From CBDCFT01 sp965216365 (GTDB lineage: Bacteria; Pseudomonadota; Gammaproteobacteria; Arenicellales; CBDCFT01), in NCBI GenBank assembly GCA_965216365.1, contig CBDCFT010000025.1:1-64000 (forward strand): a stretch of 64,000 nucleotides of DNA, in the 5' to 3' direction. The notes beneath the pieces were generated by a model. It was not told where the DNA came from. It saw only the letters and a list, made by a program, of their open reading frames with translations, and did no database searches. Shown here piece after piece: positions 7,245 through 15,523 of the stretch. The first letter of the stretch is position 1. Each line of letters starts with the position of its first letter. Position numbers and translations under genes: made by a program.

Positions 7245-7916
7245 TTACATCAACTCATCTTTGCGATTATCGGTTTCGCCGTAGCGATACAATGCCGGTT
7301 TATTTAATCCATTATACAGAGATTCGATGTTTTGATTAACGAGATCGCCTTGTTGAGCGAACAATGAGTTGCCTTCGAGGTCGCTGTCAACGATAAACGG
7401 GCCGAAGCTTTCGACTTCGAACAACCACATGGCTTGAGCAATGCCCAACTCGTCCAGCCAGAACACATCTTTAACGTTTTTCACACCGCGCCCAAGTAAT
7501 GCACCTGTGCCATAACCGACGGTTGTCAAGTAAATTGCACCGCGTGGTGCCAATATATTTTTGTAATCGTTTTTTGGCATTCCACCTTTGCCGATGATTA
7601 TTTTTGTTCCGGTTAAATCCAGCCATTCGGCCATGTATTTTGAAAACCGGAAACTCGCCGTCGCCGTCACACCGCCGATAGAATAGTGTCCGTCATCGCC
7701 CCGCGACGCAGCCGGTGAACAATGAAAATTGACATTGCTGATGGCGGATAAATTTTCAGACAAGGGTTCGCCTTGCTGCATCACTTTGTCGTATACGCCT
7801 TCGCGCGCGGTATAGACAACACCCGTAAGATAAACAATCGTACCTATCTCCAGCGTGGCAATGTCTTTGGCCGTTGCAGGCAGGTTTATGTGAGATTCGT
7901 TCAATGCACCGGCCAT
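7245..7916 (-). CDS. Class I fumarate hydratase/L(+)-tartrate dehydratase, beta subunit
   Basis: A 223-aa protein matching the C-terminal (beta) part of iron-sulfur fumarases, as in two-subunit TtdB-type enzymes: EIGTIVYLTGVVYTAREGVYDKV near the N-terminus, HCSPA (about residue 78), SIGGVTATASFRFSKYM, IIGKGGM and a VFWLDELGIAQAMWLFEVE segment. It pairs with the alpha subunit upstream to hydrate fumarate or dehydrate a hydroxy-diacid. ATG 7916 is preferred: this start overlaps the alpha-subunit stop by 16 nt, consistent with translational coupling. The in-frame ATG at 7952 would add 12 residues not expected in the family. Confidence 0.87.
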   Translation of the reverse strand: MAGALNESHINLPATAKDIATLEIGTIVYLTGVVYTAREGVYDKVMQQGEPLSENLSAISNVNFHCSPAASRGDDGHYSIGGVTATASFRFSKYMAEWLDLTGTKIIIGKGGMPKNDYKNILAPRGAIYLTTVGYGTGALLGRGVKNVKDVFWLDELGIAQAMWLFEVESFGPFIVDSDLEGNSLFAQQGDLVNQNIESLYNGLNKPALYRYGETDNRKDELM

Positions 7917-8842
7917 TCGACTGTCTCCCTGCGTGTATAAGGTGTGAACCATTGCGGGTCGGTGCGGTATTCGATGTGATCATCGGCGCTGATGCGTGCA
8001 GTCGAGCGACGTGACGATAAACAAAACGTATGCACGCTGACCGGCATGCCGCCGGTATGGGTGTACCCGACTTCGATATGGCAATCCACCACCATAGACG
8101 AGCCGACAAAACCCATTGGCCCCATGCCAATGTTATTCCCCATTTCTTTCAACTCCGATTCCAACGCGGCGATTTTGGGGTCGGGGTGCCGGTCACCAAC
8201 GCTGCGTAAACATGCTGCTTGTTTGCCGAGCTGCATGCAGGTGTCTTTAGAGCCGCCGACACCGACACCGACAATGGCGGGTTGGCAACACAAACCACGC
8301 TTGCCAAATGCGATCAAGGTATCGAGAAAAAATCGTTTGATGCCATCAATACCATCGCCAGGAAACAACATGCGATAGTCGGTGCCGAATAATCCGCCTT
8401 TATGCACGGTGGTAATGTCTATCCAATCGGTATCGGGTTCAAATGCCCATTCGATTTCCGGTGCGTTGATGCCGACATTATTATTATGTTCCGTGCGCCA
8501 CAACGGATGCACGCGGTTAGGTCTTAATGGAACATCGATAGTCGCGCGTGCAGTCGCACTGCGTAACGCGCGTTCGATACCGGTGAAGCCGCCATTGAAT
8601 TGCGCATCGTCACCGATCTTGACGTAGTAACGTGGTAACCCAGTGTCCGCGCACATGGGACGACGATCCTCGGTTGCAGCCTCGTAGTTATCCAGCATTG
8701 ATTTGAGAACGTAAGCGGACAATTGATTTTTTTCCTGCGCATGGGTGTTTTTTATCCCTTCAAGATAATCCTCGGGGATGTCGATAGCGGCTTTTTTCAT
8801 GATTTCATAAGCCGCCGACTCGATTGTTGAATTTTTAATCAT
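7901..8842 (-). CDS. Class I fumarate hydratase/L(+)-tartrate dehydratase, alpha subunit
   Basis: A 313-aa iron-sulfur hydro-lyase subunit. The [4Fe-4S]-ligating cysteine regions of class I fumarases are visible: PMCADTGLPRYYVKIG (about residue 79), GGSKDTCMQLGKQAACL (about 200) and MVVDCHIEVGYTHTGGMPV (about 263). A catalytic HTGGMPVSVHTFC segment lies at the end. With the beta subunit it would form a TtdAB-like or two-subunit fumarase. Its position directly downstream of an SDH/FRD-like operon links it to fumarate or a related dicarboxylate, but whether fumarate, tartrate or mesaconate is the substrate cannot be told. Confidence 0.88.
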   Translation of the reverse strand: MIKNSTIESAAYEIMKKAAIDIPEDYLEGIKNTHAQEKNQLSAYVLKSMLDNYEAATEDRRPMCADTGLPRYYVKIGDDAQFNGGFTGIERALRSATARATIDVPLRPNRVHPLWRTEHNNNVGINAPEIEWAFEPDTDWIDITTVHKGGLFGTDYRMLFPGDGIDGIKRFFLDTLIAFGKRGLCCQPAIVGVGVGGSKDTCMQLGKQAACLRSVGDRHPDPKIAALESELKEMGNNIGMGPMGFVGSSMVVDCHIEVGYTHTGGMPVSVHTFCLSSRRSTARISADDHIEYRTDPQWFTPYTRRETVEWPVH

Positions 8843-8870
8843 GTTGTTTCCTGCAAAAAATTTGTATTCT

Positions 8871-10616
8871 TCACCAGACTACAGACAGTTGTGTATTTGT
8901 ATCATCCAGTAAAGATTCACCGGGTTTCACCATATCAAACGTCACCGGAATCGCCTCAATAGTTAGATTATCCGCCTGACCCGAAACACGCGTATAAGTG
9001 CTCGATTCCAAGTCGCCCGCATTGGGAAAGTCTTCACGAAAATGTGCGCCGCGCGAGTCCTGCCGGGCCAACGCTGCTTTGGCGATAACGGTGCTGATGT
9101 CGAGCAAACTTTGCAAGTTGAGCCAATCGTGCCAAGTGAGATTGAATGCGCGGTCACCGTCGGCAACACCCATTGAGTACAAAGTTGCGCGGTGTTGACC
9201 GATTTTCGTGATCCCGTTTTCAATTCCCTCTGCAGTTCGTGATATGCCAACATCATCCCACATGTCTTGCCCTAACTGATCGCGTAGTCCGTGTAAATCT
9301 CCAGGGGCCAGGGAGAAAGGATACTCGGCTCGTGCGATTCCGGCATCTATTATCGTCTCGTCGGACTCACGCCACTTTGAATTATCATGTACATAGTCTG
9401 ACATCGAATCACCGGCAATTGCGCCGTAAACGGTTGAGTTTGCCACACCGTTTCCACCGAGTCGGTTGGCGCCATGTACACCACCACAGTCTTCGCCTGC
9501 TGCGAACAATCCGGGTGACTCGGTCGAACAATCGATTTCAAATTCCACGCCACCCATCATGTAATGTGCAGTAGGCACGACTTCGACTAGGCCCCCGGCA
9601 AGATCGAAGCCACAGTCCCGGCAACGTTTCACCATGCCAGGGAATTTTTCCGCAACATTATCAGGCCCAAGATGGGCCATGGAAATGTACACACCGCCCA
9701 TTGATGTTGTGTTTCCCGCGCGCATTTCTGAATAGATGGCGCGCGAAACAACATCGCGTGTCGCGCGTTCGCCTTGTTCGTCATATTGACTCATAAATCG
9801 TTCTTGCTTGCCGTTTAACAAATTTCCGCCGGCTCCGCGCAAACCTTCTTCGAGTACGGTGCCGGTCATGCGCGTATCCGGGCCGCCGAGCAATCCGGTC
9901 GGGTGGAACTGCACCATTTCCATATCGCGCAGTTTCAAGCCGTAACGCAATGCCATAGACAAACCATCGCAGGTTTTATCGCCAGATGGTGTGTGATAAA
10001 GATACATGCTTGGCCCGGCGCCGGTTGCCAGTAAAACTGCTTTCGCCTGTACGAAGCGGTAACTACCCGTACGTATGTCGATGAGTAATGCGCCGGCGAT
10101 ACCCGAACCATCTTTTGCCGGAATAAGTTCTATCGCGCGGTGTTCTTCAAGTTTGTTTACATCCAGCGCCCACACCTGCTCCATCAAACGATTGATAATT
10201 TCAATACCTGTCAGGTCACCTTTATGGACTGTGCGGTCAAAACTTTGGCCAGCGAACGCTTTTTGATGCAGCGAGCCATCGGCGTTGCGGTCAAAAAAAC
10301 AACCCAATTCGTTTTCCAACTCCTGAATACGTTCGACTGATTTGACACATAGATTCCAGGCAAGGTCCTGGCGCGGCAGCCATTTACCACCGATGATGGT
10401 GTCCATAAAATGCCGTTCTATCGAATCACCGCTGGCAACCGCGACGTTGTAACCACCTTGTACCATGCGCGTACAACCACATTTTCCGAGCAAACCTTTG
10501 ACTGCGATAGTAACGTCAAGGCCAGGATTCGATTGCTTTGCGTGCAAAGCGGCAAACAGTCCAGCACCACCTGAACCTAAAATCAGAATATCCGTTTTAT
10601 ACCGTTCGATGTGCAT
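8871..10616 (-). CDS. Succinate dehydrogenase/fumarate reductase-like flavoprotein subunit
   Basis: A 581-aa flavoprotein with an N-terminal dinucleotide fold (LGSGGAGLFAALHA, about residue 13), substrate motif MVQFHPTG (about 237), EGLRGAGG, RATRDVVSRAI, and C-terminal HYMMGGVEF and GANRLGGNG segments. In canonical SdhA/FrdA, FAD is attached to a His in a SHT.AAQGG motif. Here the equivalent stretch reads GCTRMVQGGYN, with Cys at the His position, so FAD is probably non-covalent. This is also true of more distant members such as adenylylsulfate reductase and aspartate oxidase. It forms an operon with iron-sulfur and two membrane subunits and is followed by the fumarase genes. Confidence 0.9.
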   Translation of the reverse strand: MHIERYKTDILILGSGGAGLFAALHAKQSNPGLDVTIAVKGLLGKCGCTRMVQGGYNVAVASGDSIERHFMDTIIGGKWLPRQDLAWNLCVKSVERIQELENELGCFFDRNADGSLHQKAFAGQSFDRTVHKGDLTGIEIINRLMEQVWALDVNKLEEHRAIELIPAKDGSGIAGALLIDIRTGSYRFVQAKAVLLATGAGPSMYLYHTPSGDKTCDGLSMALRYGLKLRDMEMVQFHPTGLLGGPDTRMTGTVLEEGLRGAGGNLLNGKQERFMSQYDEQGERATRDVVSRAIYSEMRAGNTTSMGGVYISMAHLGPDNVAEKFPGMVKRCRDCGFDLAGGLVEVVPTAHYMMGGVEFEIDCSTESPGLFAAGEDCGGVHGANRLGGNGVANSTVYGAIAGDSMSDYVHDNSKWRESDETIIDAGIARAEYPFSLAPGDLHGLRDQLGQDMWDDVGISRTAEGIENGITKIGQHRATLYSMGVADGDRAFNLTWHDWLNLQSLLDISTVIAKAALARQDSRGAHFREDFPNAGDLESSTYTRVSGQADNLTIEAIPVTFDMVKPGESLLDDTNTQLSVVW

Positions 10617-10619
10617 GAG

Positions 10620-10980
10620 TTAAATCTGCAAAAGAAAAACGACGCCGATAAAAAATGCAGCAACTGCGCCAGGGATAATCCAACCGGTACGGGCATCGCT
10701 TCGGTTCGGCCATGTTGTAAATTCGAGCATCAACACACGCACGCCAAAGAAGAGATGAATCGCGAGTAATACCACTAAACCCCATTCGGCGAATTTAAAA
10801 ACGGCAAGGTCCGCTAACACGAGGTACTTGTCTAGGTTTTGCGCGCCGCCCAAAGCGGTACCCAGAAGAAAAAAATGCGCAGGTAAAAAAAGCGCTAATG
10901 CGATGCTCGACAATCGATGACCAAGGAAACGCAAAATAACTCTTGTGCGTTCTGTGCGGACTTAGTAGTGATTTGCGCAT
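10620..10980 (-). pseudogene. SDH/FRD membrane anchor subunit, frameshifted near its 5' end
   Basis: A three-helix quinone-site anchor of about 119 aa whose reading frame is broken by one base. ATG 10980 begins one base after the preceding gene's stop and encodes MRKSLLSPHRTHKSYFAF. The frame then leaves the family sequence, while the shifted frame continues exactly with LGHRLSSIALALFLPAHFF. Removing one base of GG at 10925-10926 joins the two. Without the correction only a TTG at 10934 could start the protein, losing its first 15 or so residues. HRLSSIALALFLPAHFFLLG carries the conserved His-Arg and Ser near the quinone site and a possible haem His. Recent mutation and sequencing error are both possible. 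Confidence 0.75.
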
Positions 10981-10981
10981 G

Positions 10982-11311
10982 TTAAGAACCTGTAACAGCA
11001 ATTACGGCGCGCAGGCCCAGCGTTAAAAGCAAGAGTGCAAAACAAAGCACGCCTGCGTCGATAACCCGGTTACTAAATGTAGACCATTCCCGCAGAATAT
11101 TGCGCAAACCAATGGGCGCGTGGATCGATACAGCGATTACAAATGCTGTATAAAACACTGCCCAAATTGTACTTCCCTTGGTGCGGGATAATATCTCTTC
11201 GGCGGTCAAACCATTACGCACAGCGACAATAATCAATGCGAGATGAACCAATACCAGCGGCCCCAGTGCCAGCGCAGAAAGCCGTTGCGCAATAAATAGA
11301 GTTCGATTCAT
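10982..11311 (-). CDS. SDH/FRD-like membrane anchor subunit
   Basis: A 109-aa membrane protein with three predicted helices (about residues 11-31, 46-66 and 83-105). It opens with MNRTLFIAQRLSALALGPLVLVHL, carrying the Arg-Leu-Ser and a His that in SdhC/FrdC-type anchors contribute to quinone and haem binding. A second His lies in VSIHAPIGLRNILREW. It is the second gene of the minus-strand operon, 9 nt after the iron-sulfur subunit and 1 nt before the second anchor subunit. Partner order (B, two anchors, A) is typical of SDH-like complexes. Confidence 0.82.
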   Translation of the reverse strand: MNRTLFIAQRLSALALGPLVLVHLALIIVAVRNGLTAEEILSRTKGSTIWAVFYTAFVIAVSIHAPIGLRNILREWSTFSNRVIDAGVLCFALLLLTLGLRAVIAVTGS

Positions 11312-11320
11312 CGGCGGCGG

Positions 11321-12040
11321 CTAATCTGTATTCGGTAAACCGAAAAACGCTGCACGTTTCAGGCTGGCGATACTTTCTGACGGGCTTAACTCAACCGGAC
11401 AATAACGCGTGCAGTTACCCTGGGAATGACAAGACGTGCAGCCACCCGTAGCCAAAATTTTGTCCAGTGTCGATTCACGACCAGCATGACGCACATCGTT
11501 AATCAGTGTCCACGCGCGATTTAACGCGGCTGGCCCAAGATAGTTATTGTCCCATGCGACAACATCGCATGCGCTGTAACACACCGCGCAGTTTATACAT
11601 TCGATACCCGCATTCGCTGAAACGCGGCCTTTGCTATTGGGATCAATCTTGGTTGGGAGTTGATGGCGACTTTTGCTGGCATCGAACCGTCCACCTGCTC
11701 GTTGCCACTTTTCAAAGAATGGCGTCAGATCACATACCAGGTCTTTTATCCTGGGCAGGTTACGTAACGGTTCTATGGTTAGCGTAGTTTGATCTTTTGC
11801 CGTATTGACCACGTCTTTAACATGGGAACGGCAGGTCCAACGCGGAACGCCATTCACGGTCATGGCGCACGATCCACAAACACCGACACGGCAGGCAAAA
11901 CGATACGCCAGCGTTGGCTCATGTTGTCGTTGAACTTCGGTTACTACATCGAGCACCGTTTGGTTCTCGCGCAAGGGAACCCGATAATCGTGGAAACCGC
12001 CATCGTCACGGCCGCGCCAGATACTGACTTGTAAAGTCAC
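11321..12040 (-). CDS. Succinate dehydrogenase/fumarate reductase iron-sulfur subunit
   Basis: A 239-aa electron-transfer subunit. The N-terminal plant-type ferredoxin domain holds the [2Fe-2S] ligands in CRVGVCGSCAMTVNG plus a distal Cys in PRWTC. The C-terminal ferredoxin-like domain has INCAVCYSACDVV (about residue 148) and CTSCHSQGNCTRYCPVEL (about 201), supplying [4Fe-4S] and [3Fe-4S] ligands. It would carry electrons between the flavoprotein and the quinone site. It is the first gene of the operon; its promoter lies in the AT-rich gap shared with the divergent LysR gene. Confidence 0.93.
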   Translation of the reverse strand: MTLQVSIWRGRDDGGFHDYRVPLRENQTVLDVVTEVQRQHEPTLAYRFACRVGVCGSCAMTVNGVPRWTCRSHVKDVVNTAKDQTTLTIEPLRNLPRIKDLVCDLTPFFEKWQRAGGRFDASKSRHQLPTKIDPNSKGRVSANAGIECINCAVCYSACDVVAWDNNYLGPAALNRAWTLINDVRHAGRESTLDKILATGGCTSCHSQGNCTRYCPVELSPSESIASLKRAAFFGLPNTD

Positions 12041-12169
12041 CTTATAGACTCGATTAACAGGAAATATTAGATTTTAAATTATTAAAACTATAAAATATAT
12101 GTTTGAGTATTTATCAATATATGTTGAGCTAATTTAAACTACACGCTTACGTTTTTTGTATTTGCAAGT
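12041..12169. promoter_or_regulatory. AT-rich divergent control region between sdhB-like and LysR genes
   Basis: The 129-bp gap between divergent genes is strongly AT-rich. It contains a near-perfect direct repeat, atatatgtttgag at 12095-12107 and atatatgttgag at 12117-12128, spaced 22 bp apart (about two helical turns). The arrangement fits binding of the adjacent LysR regulator, which would control both itself and the SDH-like operon. Regulation is inferred from position only. Confidence 0.45.
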
Positions 12170-13036
12170 ATGGATATCAAGTCACTTTACGCAGTCGTTG
12201 CCATAGCTGATTACGGCAGTTTTCGGGAGGCTGCTAACGCGTTGGGTATTTCCTTGTCCGGAGTGAGCCTGCAAGTGTCGGCCTTGGAAGAAGAAATCGG
12301 TCAGTTGTTGTTTGATCGTAAAACACGCCCTCCAACCATTACCGAAGCGGGCAGGGAATACGTGAAACGAGCACGCCCATTGCTCGCTCAATGGGAGGCT
12401 CTAAACGGCTTATCTGGAGGCGATGAAGTTCGTGGTGCGCTCAAAATTGGCGCTGTCCACACCACGGTGGTTAGTGCTGTACCGCGCGCATTGCGAAAAC
12501 TGCAACAACGTGAACCCGAATTATTGGTCCGCCTGTCGACGGGTTTAACTCACGAACTTGAGGAGCGAGTATTACAACACCAACTCGATTGCGCGGTGAT
12601 AACAATACCGGAAAATATATCCGCTGAATTGGTATGCGAAACCATTACCAATCAACAATTGGTTGTCATTGCGCATAAGTCTGCCCGGGGCAATACGGTC
12701 AGACAAATACTGGAATTCAATCCTTATGTTCGATTTAACCGCCAGGCCAGGGTTGCCGCCATCATTGAATCGGAATTGGTCAATCGCGATATTGCCGTGA
12801 ATTCCAGAATGGAAATCGATACGCTGGAAGCGGTTGTCTCGCTGGTGGAAAATAATCTTGGTGTTTCTATCGTGCCATTGAGTAGCGTCGGCAGAACGCT
12901 GCCTGCGAGTATTCGCGTGGTATCATTGGACTCACCGCGCGTGACACGCAAAATCGGGTTGATCCATCGCAAAGACAGTACGCGGGCGCATTTGATTTCG
13001 TGTGTGGTGGAAGAAATGAAAAAGATCTATGATTAG
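12170..13036 (+). CDS. LysR-family transcriptional regulator
   Basis: A 288-aa regulator with the LysR N-terminal winged helix (residues 1-60: MDIKSLYAVVAIADYGSFREAANALG followed by SLSGVSLQVSALEEEIGQLLFDR) and a C-terminal effector-binding domain from about residue 90. It is divergent from the SDH-like/fumarase operon, the usual position for a regulator of that operon; the inducer might be a dicarboxylate (inference). The start ATG 12170 aligns with the family start. The recognition helix sequence is slightly unusual (ISLSGVSLQVSALEEE instead of the usual S.S..S..I..LE). Confidence 0.9.
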   Translation: MDIKSLYAVVAIADYGSFREAANALGISLSGVSLQVSALEEEIGQLLFDRKTRPPTITEAGREYVKRARPLLAQWEALNGLSGGDEVRGALKIGAVHTTVVSAVPRALRKLQQREPELLVRLSTGLTHELEERVLQHQLDCAVITIPENISAELVCETITNQQLVVIAHKSARGNTVRQILEFNPYVRFNRQARVAAIIESELVNRDIAVNSRMEIDTLEAVVSLVENNLGVSIVPLSSVGRTLPASIRVVSLDSPRVTRKIGLIHRKDSTRAHLISCVVEEMKKIYD

Positions 13037-13184
13037 GTGTTAGTCGCCAGAAAGGTAGATTTGTCATTCCGAATCTGGCCCTAATTCTAGACGAAGCGAT
13101 TCAGTCGATGGGCAACAAACAGTTTCTTGAGAGCACTTTTAACCTCAGTGTTCCCAGTCCAGACCTCTGATCTGTGCATTTATA

Positions 13185-13227
13185 TTGACAAGAATAGTCA
13201 TATAGTGTATATACACTATATGACTAT
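13185..13227 (+). promoter_or_regulatory. marR promoter with 34-bp perfect palindromic operator
   Basis: TTGACA (13185-13190), a 17-bp spacer and TATATA (13208-13213) form a strong sigma70-type promoter. A perfect 34-bp palindrome spans 13194-13227 around the core AGTGTATATACACT, covering the -10 and the start codon. The predicted transcription start falls at or within a base or two of ATG 13220, implying a leaderless mRNA. The same core recurs at 13670-13695, so this is most likely the autoregulatory MarR operator. Confidence 0.75.
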
Positions 13228-13654
13228 CCAATCGAAACTTGATAATCAACATATCGCAGCAAATTGCGCCTGTATGAAACTGCGGTCGGCGACGCGTTTG
13301 GTTACGCGTGCTTATGACAAGGCGTTACAGGCGGTGGGACTTAAAGCGACACAGTACACTTTACTAATTGCTGTATCACAGGCGCAGCCTGTGTCTATTT
13401 CGCGTTTAGCCGAATTAATGTTCATGGAACGAACAACATTGACACGAAATCTTAGACCGCTGGAAATGAAAGGATTCATCACGACAACACCCGGTCATGG
13501 TCGGACTGTTGAAGTCAGTCTCAGCAAGAAAGGCTCTGCATTACTTAAAAAAGCCGCGCTGTTATGGAAAGACGCGCAAGATGAATTTGTGGGGAGGCTT
13601 GGTGTGCGTAATTGGAAAGAATTGAGCCGAATTTTAAATAGTGTCACTGATTAG
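13220..13654 (+). CDS. MarR-family transcriptional regulator
   Basis: A 144-aa winged-helix regulator. MarR features are visible: CACMKLRSATRLVTRAYDKAL (dimer helix with a Cys pair at residues 16 and 18), GLKATQYTLLIAVSQAQPVSISRLAELMFMERTTLTRNLRPLEMKGFI as the DNA-binding core, and the wing GHGRTVEVSLSKKG. ATG 13220 is chosen because it lies at the predicted transcription start inside the palindromic operator. Longer in-frame starts would lie upstream of the -10 box. The Cys pair near the N-terminus suggests possible redox or electrophile sensing (inference). It probably represses itself and the membrane protein gene at 13728. Confidence 0.88.
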   Translation: MTIQSKLDNQHIAANCACMKLRSATRLVTRAYDKALQAVGLKATQYTLLIAVSQAQPVSISRLAELMFMERTTLTRNLRPLEMKGFITTTPGHGRTVEVSLSKKGSALLKKAALLWKDAQDEFVGRLGVRNWKELSRILNSVTD

Positions 13655-13669
13655 AGATATATTTTTTAA

Positions 13670-13695
13670 ATATAAAGTGTATATACACTTTATAT
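13670..13695 (+). promoter_or_regulatory. Second MarR operator palindrome
   Basis: A perfect 26-bp palindrome around the same core AGTGTATATACACT found at the marR promoter, placed between the marR stop codon and the membrane protein gene at 13728. The shared 14-bp core and the spacing make this a convincing second site for the same regulator. Confidence 0.75.
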
Positions 13696-13727
13696 AATTT
13701 CTTAACCTGACTAAAGGAGTAAATGAA

Positions 13728-14366
13728 ATGACCGCTATCACACTGCAGAACAATGCATCACCACTTCTGACCAGAGTCGTTTTTACGATAACGATTTGGT
13801 TCTTGGTGTCGTTAGGTCTGGCTATTACGGGTGCATTCGATGCTTCAATCGCAGGACTTCCTGCGACTTTAATATTGGGAATCGTGATTCCGATATTTGT
13901 ATTTGGAATCACCTATCGCATTAGTGAAGGAGTTCGAGAATTTATAGGCAACCTGGATATCCGCCCTCTAATACTGCTCCATACTTGGCGCATGTTAGGC
14001 TTGGGATTTGTATTCCTAAGTTATCACAATGTGATCTCACCGGTTTTCGCTTTTCCGGCGGGTTTGGGCGATACGGCAGCTGCGATAGGTGCATTGTTCT
14101 TAGGTGTAGGGTTATATGCCGGTAAAACCGTGTCGGTGCGAGCCGTAAAACTATGGAACACTTTCGGTCTTTTGGATTTCGTTGTGGCGGTTACCCTGGG
14201 TTTGTTGGCTCGACCTGAAATGGGAGTTTTTAGCCAAACCGTAACCAGTGCCCCTATGGGATTGTTTCCACTGGTCTTGATACCCGGTTTTGTAGTGCCC
14301 TTCTATATCATTACCCATTGGATTATTGCACTGAACGTGCAGAATCAGCTAGGCAATCAGAAATAG
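13728..14366 (+). CDS. Multi-pass membrane protein of unknown function
   Basis: A 212-aa integral membrane protein with about six or seven hydrophobic segments (roughly residues 15-37, 43-64, 84-103, 108-130, 143-163, 176-205). Recognisable landmarks are LLHTWRMLGLGFVFLSY, an FPAGLGDTAAA motif and a C-terminal IITHWIIAL. I do not recognise a named family. The start has a good Shine-Dalgarno (aaaggag). It lies downstream of marR with its own copy of the MarR operator, so it is the likely regulatory target. It might protect against or export the compound sensed by MarR (inference). Confidence 0.8.
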   Translation: MTAITLQNNASPLLTRVVFTITIWFLVSLGLAITGAFDASIAGLPATLILGIVIPIFVFGITYRISEGVREFIGNLDIRPLILLHTWRMLGLGFVFLSYHNVISPVFAFPAGLGDTAAAIGALFLGVGLYAGKTVSVRAVKLWNTFGLLDFVVAVTLGLLARPEMGVFSQTVTSAPMGLFPLVLIPGFVVPFYIITHWIIALNVQNQLGNQK

Positions 14367-14487
14367 TCTACCCCCCCGCTGGATGTGGGGGAGTACACCT
14401 TGTGCCCAGCGAAGAGTTTGATCATGCGCTTCTGAATTGCTGTCTCAATTGTGCTAATGTAAGCACACTTATCACAGCTATTTATCA

Positions 14488-15387
14488 ATGGCAGAGGCTT
14501 ATCCGATGTTGACGAGCCATTCTGACTATCGGGTTCACAATTTGCTCCGGTATTACATCGGAGCGGTGATCGTTTCGTTAATCGCGAGCGTCATTATTAT
14601 TTGGTGGGTGACCGAAAAAGAATTTTCGGTATCATCTCCGGCGGCGGAATCGAATTCGTCGTTAGCTCAAGTTAATCTCGAACAGTTTAATTCCAGCGCG
14701 GTGGTATCCGTCGATGGTGAAGAATCTGATGACCACATAAGTTCATCCAGTGCAATAGTAACCGCAACACGAGCAGATTCATTCGAATCGGCTTTGGAGT
14801 CAGAAGATTACGCTACGGCTATCAACGAATTTGAATTCTTGTACGTCGGCAGTGGGGTCGATGAGAATGAAATTTACCGACAAAAAATAATAAATCATGC
14901 GTCAGTAAATATTCAGAATCGGAAAACTCAAAAAGCGATTGATTTACTGGAAAGATACCTTGCGGTTTTCTACAACGATGTCGATGCGCTGTTTACGATT
15001 GGCCGGGCATACCGAAATGAAGCGCGTTGGTTTGAAGCTATTCAAGCGTTTCAACAAGCGGAACGTTATGCTTACCGGGCGACCAATATTCGTGTTATCC
15101 GTGGACAACTGAACTACGCAATCGGTTTTTATGTACAAGAACTAAAAGAACAACAAAAATCAGATGAAGTTATCGCGTTATTTCAATATCTCACCCAATC
15201 CCAACCTGAGACGCCGCGTTATTTCATTGGCCTTGCCAATGCCTATTCTGATCAACGACGCTATGGCGAAGCTGTCGATAGTCTGCGCTACGTCGAAAAT
15301 AATTACGAAGTGGGAGCGGAAGCACGTACAATGATTAAAAAATTGACGCAGTTACAATCCAGTTGGTTGAATGTGGATAAATCCTAG
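14488..15387 (+). CDS. Membrane-anchored TPR-repeat protein
   Basis: A 299-aa protein with a single N-terminal membrane segment (about residues 22-43, AVIVSLIASVIIIWWV), a Ser/Glu-rich linker to about residue 90, then TPR-like helical repeats: SALESEDYATAINEFEFLY, TQKAIDLLERYLAVF, ALFTIGRAYRNEARWFEAIQAFQQA and YFIGLANAYSDQRRYGEAVDSLRY. The topology suggests the TPR domain faces the periplasm, probably as a scaffold. The partner is unknown. No operon link to neighbours is evident. Confidence 0.75.
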   Translation: MAEAYPMLTSHSDYRVHNLLRYYIGAVIVSLIASVIIIWWVTEKEFSVSSPAAESNSSLAQVNLEQFNSSAVVSVDGEESDDHISSSSAIVTATRADSFESALESEDYATAINEFEFLYVGSGVDENEIYRQKIINHASVNIQNRKTQKAIDLLERYLAVFYNDVDALFTIGRAYRNEARWFEAIQAFQQAERYAYRATNIRVIRGQLNYAIGFYVQELKEQQKSDEVIALFQYLTQSQPETPRYFIGLANAYSDQRRYGEAVDSLRYVENNYEVGAEARTMIKKLTQLQSSWLNVDKS

Positions 15388-15523
15388 AAGTCGAATCCCG
15401 ATTTAGAGCAGATACATCTTTTTTGCTTTTCGGCAAATAAAATAATAACGATGGTAGAGTGCATATGTATCCAGCATGTTCACTTATGTGTCGCTTTACC
15501 AGGAGTAGAATACCAATACTCAT

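Noticed and set aside
13127..13219. Longer marR reading frame starting at TTG 13127
   Set aside because: It would start upstream of the -35 and -10 boxes, has no family similarity in the added part and no ribosome-binding site.
14369..14395. C-rich/G-rich hairpin after the membrane protein gene
   Set aside because: The stem is imperfect and has no T-tract, so it is not called a terminator.
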